A program made the position numbers and the translations under genes. From Ashinkailepas kermadecensis (taxonomy: Eukaryota > Arthropoda > Thecostraca > Neolepadidae), in the NCBI GenBank assembly GCA_034440615.1, contig JAOTOM010004616.1, forward strand, positions 48,501 through 112,500: 64,000 nt of DNA. Reading direction: 5' to 3'. The notes beneath the pieces were generated by a model. It searched no databases, was not told the DNA's origin, and saw only the letters and a list, made by a program, of their open reading frames with translations. Below are positions 38,801 through 45,870 of the stretch, one piece after another (positions within the stretch are counted from its first letter, which is position 1; every line of letters starts with the position of its first letter).

Positions 38801-41800
38801 TGGTTTTAGGGCTGAGCCAGTTTATGTGTTGCACTAGCGGATCCAATATCCATAGCTGAACCAGGAATCAAATGCCATGTCCCCTGCGGTGACTGCACTT
38901 GTGTCTGTTACCTAGCCGGTAGGCCAGCATGTATGTCACCGGGGATGCCCCATGTCTATGTCACAGAGGCTGACTCAACGTCCATGTTGCAGTGGATGAC
39001 GCAGTGTGCCTCATTGCGTGGCCCAGTGTCTGCCGTGGGGACTGACGCCATGTCCGATGTGTGACAGTGGGCCGGCGTTTATCCCGTACATCGACACGTT
39101 GCCCTCCATGGAACACAACCCGGACGGTCCGTTCATGATGCCGATTGTCGACAAGTACAGCGACCGCGGCACGATTGTGCTCGGAAAGGTCGAGAGCGGT
39201 ATGTGCAAGAAGGGCAGCACCCTGCTGTTGATGCCCAACAGGGTGAGTCGTGTTTTCACCCATCCCACCTTTGACACCGTGGTGAGTCATCTGCTGATGT
39301 CATGGCACCTTTCCGCCGACACGCCGTGTGCACGTGAACGAGGTTGTATTTCCGGATTCTAATTCTAGAGTTCAAAGGTAAGATTTTTATAATACAAAAT
39401 TCATCTTGAAATACTTTTTGCTGTATGACCAAACCAAGACGCATCAATAAGTGAACATGGCTCTCTTATGAAGTCAACTTTGGACCCCTCTTTCCGAATT
39501 CGTTTTGCTCCCATGCATACTGGGCTCCGAGCGGGTCCCAGACATTCTGCCGGCACCTGCCGGCCCGCTGACGTCGACATTCATTGAACAATACGGCGAT
39601 AGCTCGTGCAACAGTGTCAACAGTTTGACACCAGCCGTCCCGACGTCCACACCTCATCCCAGGGCTACATCTTACCAGCCTCGACAACACAACTCTGGAC
39701 GGGTGTCTAGGGCTCGTCTCGCCTGTCCGGCTGACCTTGCCCCGATCGGCGTGGAGATGGCGACAACAACGTGACGGTCGTAAAACCAAAACAAACAAGC
39801 GAAACAACAAACTCCCTGCCGGCGCCGACCGCGCGCGCGAGAGGGATCCTCATGGGGGGGGGTTGGCCCGGCCAACGCTCTGCCTGTCACTGGCCGGCAT
39901 CACCTATTGCACCAGGCTGCGAATGGAGGGTTCGGTCGTCGCACTCCAGGCACGCCCCACATACTTCATGATACAATGGTGACACTGGTGTCACAATAAC
40001 TCAGCACCCGCCGACCGCCCCGCCGCTGAGAACGGAAACTGACCAAGCGCAGTCGCCACGACTCGAAGCGTCCAATGCCGATGTCAGCGCGCCGGCCGAA
40101 TGTCTGGGATCCGCTCGGAGCGCGGTTCCCAGGATACATGGAAGCCAAACGCATTCCGAAAGAGGGGTTCGAAGCCGACTTCATTAGTTATCTCATATGA
40201 CATTGATGGCAAGCATAGATATGAAGTTTGTGGTGACCAATTATGCAAACGTTTCTTTAACTTTATATTGGTTGGTTATTGGTTTTACGACACGTCGACC
40301 GTTGGGTCATATAGCGTCGCCAATCTCTCACGCCGATTGGCCGCGGGCGAAGAGTAGCGACAGGTGAGACTCGAACCCACAACCTTTCGATTGTGAGACG
40401 AGCATCTTACCCCTAGACCACTCGTCCCCTTTAACCTTATATTAGAGTTTGATGTTAATATATTGCTGTACCATGTATCATCCCACGATCTAGTCCGCTG
40501 TGCGTTGTATATTGTCCCAAAATTTATAGATGTGGGTGGAAAATGATGCCACCTGGGAATAATGTTTCGCTCGTACCTAGAAATTTCACGAGTTATCGAA
40601 CTCGCTTCCATTCTGTTCCTGTATTCAGCATAGCATTGCACCTAAGGACATTCAATAAGCGGGGAAACTACGCTGCAAATGCATGTTGCTACCATTCGTT
40701 TTAAATTGCATTGGATCTTGGTTAGACAATAGTAATTCGTTCGAAACCCTTTGTTCCACTTCTTTTGCTTCTTTAACTTTACACCCAACTACTACCTACT
40801 GAAGAATAGTCTCTCGCTTCGCCACCCAAGCAAGTGATGCTGAGGTCTGATCGGACTTTGGCACATCTTGTGATCTGGCTGTGGGCTGTGGACGTGGCCT
40901 GTGGATGTGGGTGGACATGGCGCCTGACGCGTCTGCACGTGCGGCCGACAGGTGTCCGTGCAGGCGGACGCGCTGTGGTCTGATGACGAGGAGGTGACCA
41001 CGGTGGTGGGCGGCGAGAACGTCAAGATCCGACTGAAGGGCGTCGACGAGAACGACATCTCGTCGGGCTTCGTGCTGTGCGACCCGGCGCGGCCGGTGCC
41101 GACGGGCCGGCTGTTCGACGCCCAGGTGGCCATCCTGGAGCACAAGTCCATCATCTGCGCCGGCTACTCGGCCATCTGCCACCTGCACACCTGCGTCGAG
41201 GAGGTCACCGTCAAGGTGAGCCGCGGCCGGCCGGCGGCGCGACATGCGCCCGGTTTGGATGGGGAAGAATGTACGGCTTGGAGTAATGTTGCGAATTGCT
41301 GAAATGTATAATCCCCACAGCCTCTCACTTTGTGTGCCAAAATGCCAATCAAACTGAGCGGGGTAGTTCGACGAAAATGAAAGAATCACCAATCATATTT
41401 GAAGATGATTACTACGTGGAGTTATGATACGTAGCTTTCAGATATTTGTCATTGTCATCTAACTCACTTCACCTGAAACAAAATACTTCCGGTATATTTC
41501 AGGGAATCGTTAGGTACCATGACACATTGCCTCAATAAAGGTATTGCCATCTTGCGGTCGGCAATGCCAAGCAGTCGCTGCCAGAGTAGTTCGGCAGGGC
41601 AGAAATGCGGCGTGTCCAACTTGTGTGCTTCCGAAAGTCGACTGGCGCGCAGCCACGTGTCCCGGGTGGTGCTTCCTTCTCTGAACCGGCAAATGCGGCA
41701 GGCCGGCCACGACCGCCTTCTGCGGGATTCTCGCGTCGCAGCTGGCATGAAGTCGATGTGTCGTCTGGTCGTCTGTGTCGTCTGTGTCCCTTTTTGTCGT

Positions 41801-44052
41801 CTGGTTCGATCCGTTCTCAGGAGCTGACACAGTAGTGGGGTGGTGGGCGGAAGGGCCGCTGACGGAGGGTCGTGGAGCAGACAGCAGTTGTGGAGTGATG
41901 GGCATAAGGCATCAGCCGAGGACTTGATCAGTGGCGTCGTGTGCTGGACACTGCTGTAGCCTCAGCCGAGGCCTTAACCGTCGGCGTCGTGTGCGTCAGG
42001 CGCTGCTGTGCATGATCGACAAGCGGACGGGAGAGAAGTCCAAGACGCGACCGCGATTCGTCAAGCAGGACCAGGTGGTGATCATGCGGCTCGAGTCGAG
42101 CGGGCCCATCTGTCTAGAGGTCTTCAAAAAGTTCCCCCAACTCGGACGATTCACACTACGCGACGAAGGTGAGCGCCAATCGGCCGTGTCGACGTTGGGC
42201 TGGACGTGGGTGCCGTCCGCTGTTGTGGGGTAGGGGTGGGTGCTTCTCGGTTTGGGATGGATGTGTCGCTCCCTGGCCCGGGTCGGAACTGGGACCGCCT
42301 GTTCCCAAGTCGAGGATGGGCGTGAGCTCGATATGATAGGGCAGAGATGGATGGTGCAGCTCTGTAGTCTAGGGTGAAGGAGGGTTTTCTAGTCTAGGGT
42401 GGATATCGGTGCTGCTCTCAATTATTAGGTGTCGGTGGATGCTGTTCTGTTGTCTGGGACGGAGATGGGCACTGCTCTGTAGTCTGGGACGGAGATGGGC
42501 ACTGCTCTGTAGTCTGGGACAGAGATGGGCACTGCTCTGTAGTCTGGGACGGAGATGATGGTCGCTCTGTAGTCTGGGACGGAGATGGGCACTGCTCTGT
42601 AGTCTGGGACGGAGATGGGCACTGCTCTGTAGTCTGGGACGGAGATGGGTACTGCTCTAGTCTGGGACGGAGATGGGTGGTGCTCTGAATTCAGATGGGT
42701 GCCGCTCCCCAGGCGCTGTGTGGTGACATAGGCGGAGTCCGATGGGTGGCGCTGCCCGGGCGCTGTGTGGTGACGTAGGCGGAGTCAGATGGGTGCCGCT
42801 CCCCGGGCGCTGTGTGGTGACGTAGGCGGAGTCAGATGGGTGCGCTATACGTAGGCGCAGTGGCGCCGCTCCCGGGCGCTGTGTGGTGACGTTGGCGGGT
42901 CGATGGGTGCCGCTCCACGGGCGCTGTGTGGTGACGTAGGGGGTCGATGTGCGCTGCCCGGGGCTTGTGGTGACGTGGCGGGTCGATGGTGGCGCTGCCG
43001 TTGTGGTGACGTAGGCGGCGTCAGATGGGTGGCGCTGCCCGGGCGCTGTGTGGTGACGTAGGCGGAGTCAGATGGGTGGCGCTGCCCGGGCGCTGTGTGG
43101 TGACGTAGGCGGAGTCAGATGGGTGGCGCTGCCCGGGCGCTGTGTGGTGACGTAGGCGGAGTCAGATGGGTGCCGCTCCCCGGGCGCTGTGTGGTGACGT
43201 AGGCGGAGTCAGATGGGTGGCGCTCCCCGGGCGCTGTGTGGTGACGTAGGCGGAGTCAGATGGGTGGCGCTGCCCGGGCGTTGTGTGGTGACGTAGGCGG
43301 CGACAGTGGCGCCGCTCCCCGGGCGCTGTGTGGTGACGTAGGCGGAGTCCGATGGGTGGCGCTGCCCGGGCGCTGTGTGGTGACGTAGGCGGAGTCAGAT
43401 GGGTGGCGCTGCCCGGGCGCTGTGTGGTGACGTAGGCGGAGTCAGATGGGTGGCGCTGCCCGGGCGCTGTGTGGTGACGTAGGCGGAGTCAGATGGGTGC
43501 CGCTCCACGGGCGCTGTGTGGTGACGTAGGCGGAGTCAGATGGGTGGCGCTGCCCGGGCGCTGTGTGGTGACGTAGGCGGCGACAGTGGCGCCGCTGCAC
43601 GGGCCGCCGCCGAGCTGGCCTCACGGGTCCCGGGCGGCCCGGGCACGTTCACCAACGGACTGGGAATGGCAATGGCAGAGGTGTGGTTCGGGTTATTTGT
43701 CAGTTAGCCACGCCTAGTGGCCTTCTGCGTCACTGCGGTGATCTTAGCGAGCATCATGTGCGGCCGCGATATAGTAGCCAGATTCTGTGTCACAGCTGGT
43801 GAATCCCTCCTTGTTCATTCGTGGCACATTTGGAGGCGAGGGAGTGGTGTCCGCTGATCTCGACCTTGTCGTGTATAGATGTAAGCAGTTGTGTTTTGTA
43901 TTTACAGAGTATTTAGTGATGAACTGAAGCACTAAGTCGGCGGCCTTGCTGGTGCTGTAAGCTTATCGCCGACATCTGCGTTTCGCTAAACCACCTCTCT
44001 GTTTGCAGGTAAAACGATCGCCATAGGAAAGGTTCTTAAGCTTATCGAGTGA
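20717..44052 (+). CDS. eukaryotic peptide chain release factor 3 (eRF3/GSPT1), 11 coding exons
   Basis: This is the translational GTPase that binds eRF1 and drives stop-codon termination in the cytosol. Exons: 20717-20813, 26997-27173, 29111-29263, 31790-31936, 33160-33305, 36742-36896, 37703-37849, 39068-39242, 40952-41215, 42000-42168, 44009-44052. Phases agree throughout, giving 557 residues plus stop; animal homologues are usually about 500-640. In order: a PAM2-like motif ([12 protein letters not shown]), a Pro/Ser/Thr and acidic linker, G1 GHVDAGKST, switch I ERDKGKT, G3 DAPGH, G4 NKMD, G5 SGL, then the two beta-barrel domains ending GKVLKLIE. The match to eRF3 rather than HBS1 or EF-1alpha rests on the PAM2-like motif and on [13 protein letters not shown] and KSIICAGY. 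The alternative splice sites in the arrays are described separately. The exon 2 and 3 boundaries are the least certain. Confidence 0.95.
21150..23680. mobile_element. older inverted-repeat element enclosing a younger one
   Basis: The segment at about 21180-21322 (for example gatcaatacagaataattca) reappears inverted at about 23505-23660 (tgaattattctgtattg-like, then accattcatcaaccttt). Similarity is roughly 75-80 percent. The outer boundaries and any target duplication were not resolved. The younger element 21507-22702 lies between the arms, so the two are nested. Confidence 0.55.
21507..22702. mobile_element. foldback element with long inverted repeats and 8-bp TSD
   Basis: The left arm (21507 to about 21930) and right arm (about 22290 to 22702) are inverted copies about 400 bp long and roughly 85 percent alike by eye. 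They share blocks such as cacaatcataatcttcac and ggcagaaacataaggttttt. Both ends carry a TATTAYGACCTA motif close to the edge. GATGATTC flanks the element directly on both sides (21499-21506 and 22703-22710), an exact 8-bp duplication. The centre is AT-rich with taggttag repeats. No transposase is recognised. Confidence 0.75.
24560..24667 (+). mobile_element. 3' tail of a LINE related to the one at 29.4-31.5 kb
   Basis: The sequence cgccctaaagccaaaataac followed by taac repeats resembles the 3' end of the I-like LINE at 31503 (gcgaaagcccaaatagctaac). It looks like a severely 5'-truncated insertion. Confidence 0.5.
24670..25540 (-). pseudogene. decayed mariner-like (IS630-Tc1-mariner) transposase
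   Basis: On the reverse strand, fragments in several frames match the usual order of this transposase class. A helix-turn-helix-like stretch (SARRISQEV, about 25410-25440) is followed by a first catalytic-Asp-type segment ([11 protein letters not shown], near 25215), a [14 protein letters not shown] segment, and the second catalytic-Asp motif TWFQQDNA (near 24950). Frameshifts and stops break the frame repeatedly, so it cannot be functional. Terminal repeats were not identified. The assignment is from memory of the family. Confidence 0.6.
26106..26265 (+). mobile_element. tRNA-derived SINE, diverged copy
   Basis: A tRNA-like head with a B box (gtgggttcgagttccac) is followed by the conserved body motif CGTGAGAGATTGGCGACGCT and a tail tgcgtcgtaaagcc. 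The anticodon arm is altered relative to the intact copies at 29999 and 34720. A (cacc/catc)-rich tract follows. Confidence 0.8.
26460..26640 (+). mobile_element. SINE with a different tRNA head but the shared body
   Basis: The head (gcgatagctcagtcggttta, B box gggttcgaatctc) differs from the tRNA-Val-like head of the other copies, but the body ggtgtgagagattggtgacg and tail tgcgtcgtaaaa are shared. It is flanked by a 16-bp direct repeat with one mismatch, cagctgtac[g/a]ggtctg (26444-26459 and 26641-26656), which supports retrotransposition. Confidence 0.75.
26755..26996 (+). repeat. repeat cluster before exon 2 with a partial copy of the exon 2 acceptor
   Basis: An 18-bp unit around ctggtgacctgtgaccg recurs about eight times. 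At 26771-26840 the sequence ccattgtcgcgcag|attatccgcc, followed by accggaggacgccggcc, closely copies the true junction cacattatcttgcag|atcctccgcc and the first bases of exon 2. A second acceptor and exon start therefore lie about 190 bp upstream. Confidence 0.8.
26997..27173 (+). CDS. eRF3: eRF3 exon 2 (Pro/Ser/Thr linker)
   Basis: It encodes a low-complexity linker starting DPPPPEDAG and ending [12 protein letters not shown], between PAM2 and the GTPase core. Such linkers are poorly conserved in eRF3, so the assignment rests on open frame, phase and splice sites. The acceptor is attatcttgcag. The donor gccg|gtcagt is the first of a tandem series of near-identical donors 21 nt apart, so longer forms are possible. 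Confidence 0.7.
27174..27475 (+). repeat. 21-nt array replicating the exon 2 donor
   Basis: About 14 units of the form gtcagtcaccgttagaggccg are repeated; one unit is 22 nt. Each restates the last bases of exon 2 and the donor GTCAGT. In the exon 2 frame the first units read [14 protein letters not shown], then GQSAL-stop. The second or third donor would add 7 or 14 residues in frame, while later ones would run into TAG. Confidence 0.9.
27476..27976 (+). other. eRF3 intron 2, unique part
   Basis: Ordinary non-repetitive sequence ending in cctaattcttgcag at 27976, a textbook branch-site, pyrimidine-tract and AG combination. The exon itself does not follow here; the 42-nt array does. Confidence 0.6.
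27977..29110 (+). repeat. 42-nt minisatellite, exactly 27 units, ending at the exon 3 acceptor
   Basis: The unit runs tgacgtagttctccctcg, then ttgaagacgcgcgccctgcc, then tcgg, with no length change: 27977 to 29110 is 1134 bp, or 27 x 42. The last unit ends gccatgccgcag|tgacg at the inferred exon 3 start. Internal units end cggtgacg and so lack the AG. Because 42 is a multiple of 3, long but meaningless open frames of up to 478 codons run through it on the reverse strand. Confidence 0.97.
29111..29263 (+). CDS. eRF3: eRF3 exon 3 (acidic linker, start of GTPase domain)
   Basis: It encodes an acidic stretch ([17 protein letters not shown]), a basic stretch (KPRKKK), and the start of the GTPase domain, [12 protein letters not shown]. 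The first half of the P-loop lies here and the rest in exon 4. The donor is gtgg|gtacgt. The acceptor gccgcag has a poor pyrimidine tract. It was chosen because every array unit carries an in-frame TAG, so the exon must begin after the last unit's TAG. Confidence 0.85.
29425..31503 (+). pseudogene. 5'-truncated I-like non-LTR retrotransposon (RT plus RNase H)
   Basis: Inside eRF3 intron 3. In broken frames the + strand encodes reverse transcriptase pieces: [18 protein letters not shown] (about 29480-29530), then LFVDDFSIW at 29580 (a VDD active-site variant of YADD), then [17 protein letters not shown]. After a SINE insertion follow [19 protein letters not shown] and an RNase H domain: IFTDG near 30656, EIAQDA, and [20 protein letters not shown] near 30960-31020. 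A Cys-rich end ([11 protein letters not shown]) and a taac-type tail follow. Stops and frameshifts make it inactive. The RT plus RNase H order suggests the I group. Confidence 0.85.
29999..30158 (+). mobile_element. tRNA-Val-derived SINE inserted in the LINE
   Basis: The 160-bp element has a tRNA-like head (A box gtggtctatgggtaagatgc, B box gggttcgagtctc, anticodon loop ctcacaa with anticodon CAC, as in tRNA-Val). The body motif CGTGAGAGATTGGCGACGCT and a tail gtaaaaccaataaccaacc follow. It has an exact 13-bp target duplication AGACTATACGTGC (29986-29998 and 30159-30171). Removing it restores the LINE sequence. Confidence 0.95.
31790..31936 (+). CDS. eRF3: eRF3 exon 4 (P-loop, switch region)
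   Basis: It completes the P-loop GHVDAGKST across the splice and continues [20 protein letters not shown], ending WALDTNLE before switch I. It is nearly invariant among eRF3 proteins. The acceptor is gtgctggcag and the donor gaag|gtgagc. No tandem array adjoins this exon. Confidence 0.95.
31937..33159 (+). other. eRF3 intron 4
   Basis: No gene inside. The segment about 32540-32640 contains a weak tRNA-like head (cagtctaacggttaattg and gcgttcaatctccctg) and a tail aaaaccaacaaccaa. It may be a very old SINE of the family at 29999, but the body motif is missing. Confidence 0.5.
33160..33305 (+). CDS. eRF3: eRF3 exon 5 (switch I and II)
   Basis: It encodes [20 protein letters not shown] (switch I), [14 protein letters not shown] (G3, switch II) and [11 protein letters not shown]. 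The acceptor is gtgccgacag and the donor gctg|gtaagt. The last 30 nt of this exon and the first 11 nt of the intron form the unit of the 41-nt array that follows. The first donor is assigned because its splice to exon 6 gives the conserved [13 protein letters not shown]. Confidence 0.95.
33306..33879 (+). repeat. 41-nt array replicating the exon 5 donor, 14 units
   Basis: The unit is gtaagtcagctggcgcgtcg, then caggccgacctcgccgtgct, then g. Thirteen near-identical units run from 33306 to 33838, and a diverged one reads to 33879, followed by gtaagc. Each unit copies 30 nt of exon 5 plus a consensus GTAAGT donor, so there are 14 GTAAGT sites plus one GTAAGC at 41-nt spacing. A stray partial copy lies at about 34370-34402. 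Confidence 0.97.
33880..34708 (+). other. eRF3 intron 5, unique part
   Basis: AT-rich, with no gene recognised. It holds the stray array fragment gtcagtcagctggcgcgtcg at about 34370. Confidence 0.6.
34720..34884 (+). mobile_element. tRNA-Val-derived SINE, near-intact copy
   Basis: Same structure as the copy at 29999: tRNA-like head, body motif, tail gtaaaactaataaccaacca. It is flanked by an exact target duplication ACGTCGACGAC (34709-34719 and 34885-34895). Confidence 0.95.
35500..35665 (-). mobile_element. tRNA-derived SINE, degenerate reverse copy
   Basis: Read on the reverse strand, ctcgtcgcccacgacaaatc, gcgcgaaaaattggcgacgc and a cgtcgc tail follow the body of the SINE family at 29999. 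The head is badly diverged. No target duplication was found. Confidence 0.6.
35840..36712 (+). repeat. 24-nt minisatellite with TGACGTCA in each unit, before exon 6
   Basis: About 36 units of gtgacgtcagctgatggaca plus gcgg. Each holds a palindromic TGACGTCA (full CRE/ATF-type site) overlapping CAGCTG (E-box). A few units have 1-bp or longer deletions near 36252, 36453 and 36520-36540. The array stops about 30 bp before the exon 6 acceptor. The long open frames in it simply reflect a unit length divisible by three. Confidence 0.97.
36742..36896 (+). CDS. eRF3: eRF3 exon 6 (G4 motif)
   Basis: It encodes [40 protein letters not shown] and [15 protein letters not shown] is the guanine-specificity motif (G4). 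The acceptor is cgctcgacag and the donor cagag|gtacgt. It matches eRF3 closely throughout. Confidence 0.95.
36897..37702 (+). other. eRF3 intron 6
   Basis: No gene inside. It carries a reverse copy of the dispersed G/C-rich hairpin repeat at about 37150-37265. Its 3' end reads atggccgcctttggcag. Confidence 0.8.
37150..37265 (-). repeat. dispersed hairpin repeat family, reverse copy
   Basis: On the reverse strand: ttccaagcgatatcttgaac, then ccgaaaaccctcgcggg, then a C run and ctcccctccagacagtgcg. This resembles the order of blocks at 48290 and 11480. Confidence 0.35.
37703..37849 (+). CDS. eRF3: eRF3 exon 7 (end of GTPase domain)
   Basis: It encodes [40 protein letters not shown] and [11 protein letters not shown] is the G5 motif and CPWY is typical of eRF3. 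The donor is tacag|gtcagt. The 3' third of the exon plus the donor is the unit of the following 76-77 nt array. The array copies read AGLKAP where the exon reads AGLQTP. Confidence 0.93.
37850..38480 (+). repeat. 76-77 nt array replicating the exon 7 end and donor, 8 copies
   Basis: Copies of the block from ggtgcgggtctgaaggcgcc through tgtgcccctggtacag end near 37925, 38001, 38077, 38153, 38230, 38307, 38374 and 38441. Spacing is 76-77 nt, falling to 67 in the last two. Six copies have the donor GT changed to GC (caggccagt); the last two keep caggtcagt. One copy has tgcag in place of tacag. Confidence 0.93.
38481..39067 (+). other. eRF3 intron 7, remainder
   Basis: No gene. Just before exon 8 there are weak copies of an acceptor-like block: tatgtcacag at about 38963, atgttgcag at about 38990, and the true gatgtgtgacag at 39067. 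Each follows a gactc/gacgcc...gtcc element. Confidence 0.5.
39068..39242 (+). CDS. eRF3: eRF3 exon 8 (domain 2)
   Basis: It encodes [40 protein letters not shown] and [19 protein letters not shown], the first beta-barrel after the GTPase domain. The acceptor is gatgtgtgacag and the donor acagg|gtgagt. Confidence 0.94.
39690..39800 (+). mobile_element. tRNA-derived SINE, partial diverged copy
   Basis: ccgatcggcgtggagatggc followed by gacggtcgtaaaaccaaaac matches the body and tail of the SINE family with several deletions. The head upstream is not clear. Confidence 0.55.
40270..40428 (-). mobile_element. tRNA-Val-derived SINE, reverse copy
   Basis: A complete copy on the - strand, with tail, body and head readable in reverse. 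It is flanked by ctttaac[t/c]ttatatt (40255-40269 and 40429-40443), a 15-bp target duplication with one mismatch. It lies in eRF3 intron 8. Confidence 0.93.
40952..41215 (+). CDS. eRF3: eRF3 exon 9 (domains 2 and 3)
   Basis: It encodes 88 residues including [39 protein letters not shown] and [20 protein letters not shown]. This covers the end of domain 2 and the start of domain 3, which contacts eRF1. The acceptor is gcggccgacag and the donor tcaag|gtgagc. The third codon positions are almost all G or C. Confidence 0.95.
41216..41999 (+). other. eRF3 intron 9 with duplicated acceptor
   Basis: No gene. At the 3' end, the 50-bp block beginning tcagccgagg at 41912 is repeated at 41962. The second copy contains the real acceptor gtgcgtcag and the first bases of exon 10 (gcgctgctgt). 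The first copy reads gtgctggacactgctgta and lacks the AG. Confidence 0.8.
42000..42168 (+). CDS. eRF3: eRF3 exon 10 (domain 3)
   Basis: It encodes [40 protein letters not shown] and [16 protein letters not shown], the conserved C-terminal barrel. The acceptor is gtgcgtcag and the donor gaag|gtgagc. Confidence 0.95.
42440..42680 (+). repeat. 30-bp minisatellite in eRF3 intron 10
   Basis: About eight copies of gatgggcactgctctgtagt plus ctgggacgga, with few changes. It is not at a splice junction. Confidence 0.93.
42690..43612 (+). repeat. 47-bp minisatellite in eRF3 intron 10
   Basis: About 19 units of gatgggtggcgctgcccggg, then cgctgtgtggtgacgtaggc, then ggagtca. Units near 42860-43020 and 43300 are shortened or scrambled. 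Each full unit has TGACGTAG, echoing the TGACGT core of the 42-nt and 24-nt arrays. Confidence 0.93.
44009..44052 (+). CDS. eRF3: eRF3 exon 11 (C-terminus)
   Basis: It encodes [14 protein letters not shown] and a TGA stop at 44050-44052. The acceptor is ctctctgtttgcag. The ending is the usual end of domain 3; some vertebrate proteins have a few more residues. Confidence 0.93.
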
Positions 44053-44740
44053 ATTGTGTTACTTAGTGGCAATGACGACGGGATCTGGTTCCGGCGGACG
44101 GCTGCGTGTGTTCGTGTGACCGGGGAAAAAGACTGAACGAGAGAGTGAGAAAGCGCGCGCGCGCGACGGGCCAAGCGAACCTGGTGAGCGCGCGCGCGCG
44201 AGAGAGAGAGAGGGCGAGAGGTGGTGCGGATGCGGCAGGCGGGCGGTCGACTGGCTTCGGCTCACTGCTCGTCTCAACTCGCCTATATCTTGTGTGATGG
44301 CCTTAATTTAATGGCGCCGGCGCGGACGCAGCGGCCGCGCGTCGGGCGGGTCGGCGCGGCGGCGCGCCGACTGGTGGTGGCGGCACAACAGCCGACAGGG
44401 GGCAGGACGCGCTGCCGCCGTTGTGTTGAATACATATTCTGATAGATTTTATACCGCAAGTATGTTTCTAAAATTCGGTGCGGCGACGGCGGCGGCCGCC
44501 TCGGTCGGCCGGCGCCGGCGCCGCCGCCCTTCGTTGTTGTCCGGCCGACAGCCGCCGGCGCGCGCGCTGCCGGCTCGTTACGTAGCAGACGGCGCGCCTG
44601 TGGCGGCGCGCGCGTGAATCTCCCGCGCCCGCGCGCGCGCCCAGTCGGCCGCGGCGGCGCGGCTCCGTCGCGGCGGAAGCCTTTTTATCAAAAGTGGAAA
44701 ATAAACAGTTCTGAAGACGGGTGTGTGTGTGTGTGGCTGG
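44053..44740 (+). promoter_or_regulatory. eRF3 3' UTR with poly(A) signal
   Basis: AATAAA at 44700-44705 is followed by a GU-rich tract (gtgtgtgtgtgtgtgg, about 44721-44736), the usual arrangement for cleavage and polyadenylation. The 3' UTR is very GC-rich with cgcg runs. A second AATAAA lies at 45254-45259. Confidence 0.65.
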
Positions 44741-45295
44741 CGGGAGGGCGGCCAGCGGCGGGGTTGTGGGGCACTGCGAGTCGAATCTGTCCCGGCCGCT
44801 GGCCATGTCCGGCTCTGAGGTCGTCTCAGGGCATCGGCCTGCATTGCCACGAGGACGGGTTTGCGCTGGTTATCGTGTTGAAATAGTAGGAGGACGTTCC
44901 CCCACCCCTCAGTTGCCGGGGCGTAACGTTCGTCTGCGTGTTCTGTAGAAGTCACTGGTGGCCATAATCGGTGCCGCTGCAGTATTCCAGCGTCCTGGTG
45001 GAGATCTCCAGGTTGGTGACGTATCGAGGTACATTTTGGATCCAAAATGCCCATTGTACGCTTTTAGTTTTTGAGTTCGTTTGGAGCCACCCAGAATCCC
45101 AGCCACCGTGTTCACATGGGCGTTGCATGACCAAACCTGATCGATGCGCCCTAAAACTCGAATTACCATCCAACGAGTGTACCCTTCCTTACGTGCGTCC
45201 GGTTACTTTTGGGGGTTCAGCGGAAAAACTTCTGCCTGCCGTACGGACGTCGAAATAAAAACAAGACGGTCGCCTTCACGACTGCGGATGTGTGA
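44741..45295. other. intergenic segment, no gene recognised
   Basis: Between the convergent eRF3 and PKC genes. Overlapping open frames on both strands show no known domain. Confidence 0.5.
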
Positions 45296-45410
45296 TTCTT
45301 CCTAACTGTCCGTGACCTAACTATCCGTGACCTAACTGTCCGTGACCTAACTATCCGTGACCTAACTGTCCGTTACCTAACTATCCGTGACCTAACTGTC
45401 CGTGACGTGC
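45296..45410 (+). repeat. 15-bp repeat in an alternating dimeric pattern
   Basis: Seven to eight units of cctaactgtccgtga and cctaactatccgtga strictly alternate G and A at one position, so the true period is 30 bp. One unit has gttacc in place of gtgacc. Confidence 0.93.
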
Positions 45411-45789
45411 ATTCTGCAGCGGTCATGCCCGGAATTTTCAGTGAAGGCGTGCAGCCATCCGCATTTTGACGACAGCGGAGATGTTGGTGGTGAGTCGAGG
45501 AACGCATGGGGTGGGGTGAGTGAATGCTTTCGACCGCTGGGACATGCCCGAGGAGCCTGGCCAAAGTAGGTCAGAGGGGGTCGGCTTCCGTGCACTCGCC
45601 TGTATTTTAGCGGAACCTGCCGCGGGACGACGTCGGGAGTTGGCAGAAAGCTGTTCCGGCAGCGGGGAAAACATCCGGTCCGGTCGCGGAGGCCGTGCGG
45701 CGCGTCTTCCGCCCCCTCCACGGTATGCGCGTACTGGCTTGCATCGCACAGCTACAGCTGCGCGTGTTGTCCAGCTAGCTGGGAAAGCG

Positions 45790-45870
45790 CGTATGGTCGG
45801 GTGGCGCCATTCGCGGTGCGGGGTTGGCGCCAATCGCGGAGCGGGGTTGGCGCCAATCGCGGAGCTGTGC
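45790..45870 (+). repeat. 23-bp tandem repeat
   Basis: Three copies of gcggggttggcgccaatcgc plus gga, the first one diverged. Confidence 0.85.

Noticed and set aside
20717..44052. HBS1 or EF-1alpha as the identity of the GTPase gene
   Set aside because: The PAM2-like N-terminus and the motifs [12 protein letters not shown] and [17 protein letters not shown] point to eRF3; EF-1alpha lacks the N-terminal extension, and HBS1 differs in these motifs.
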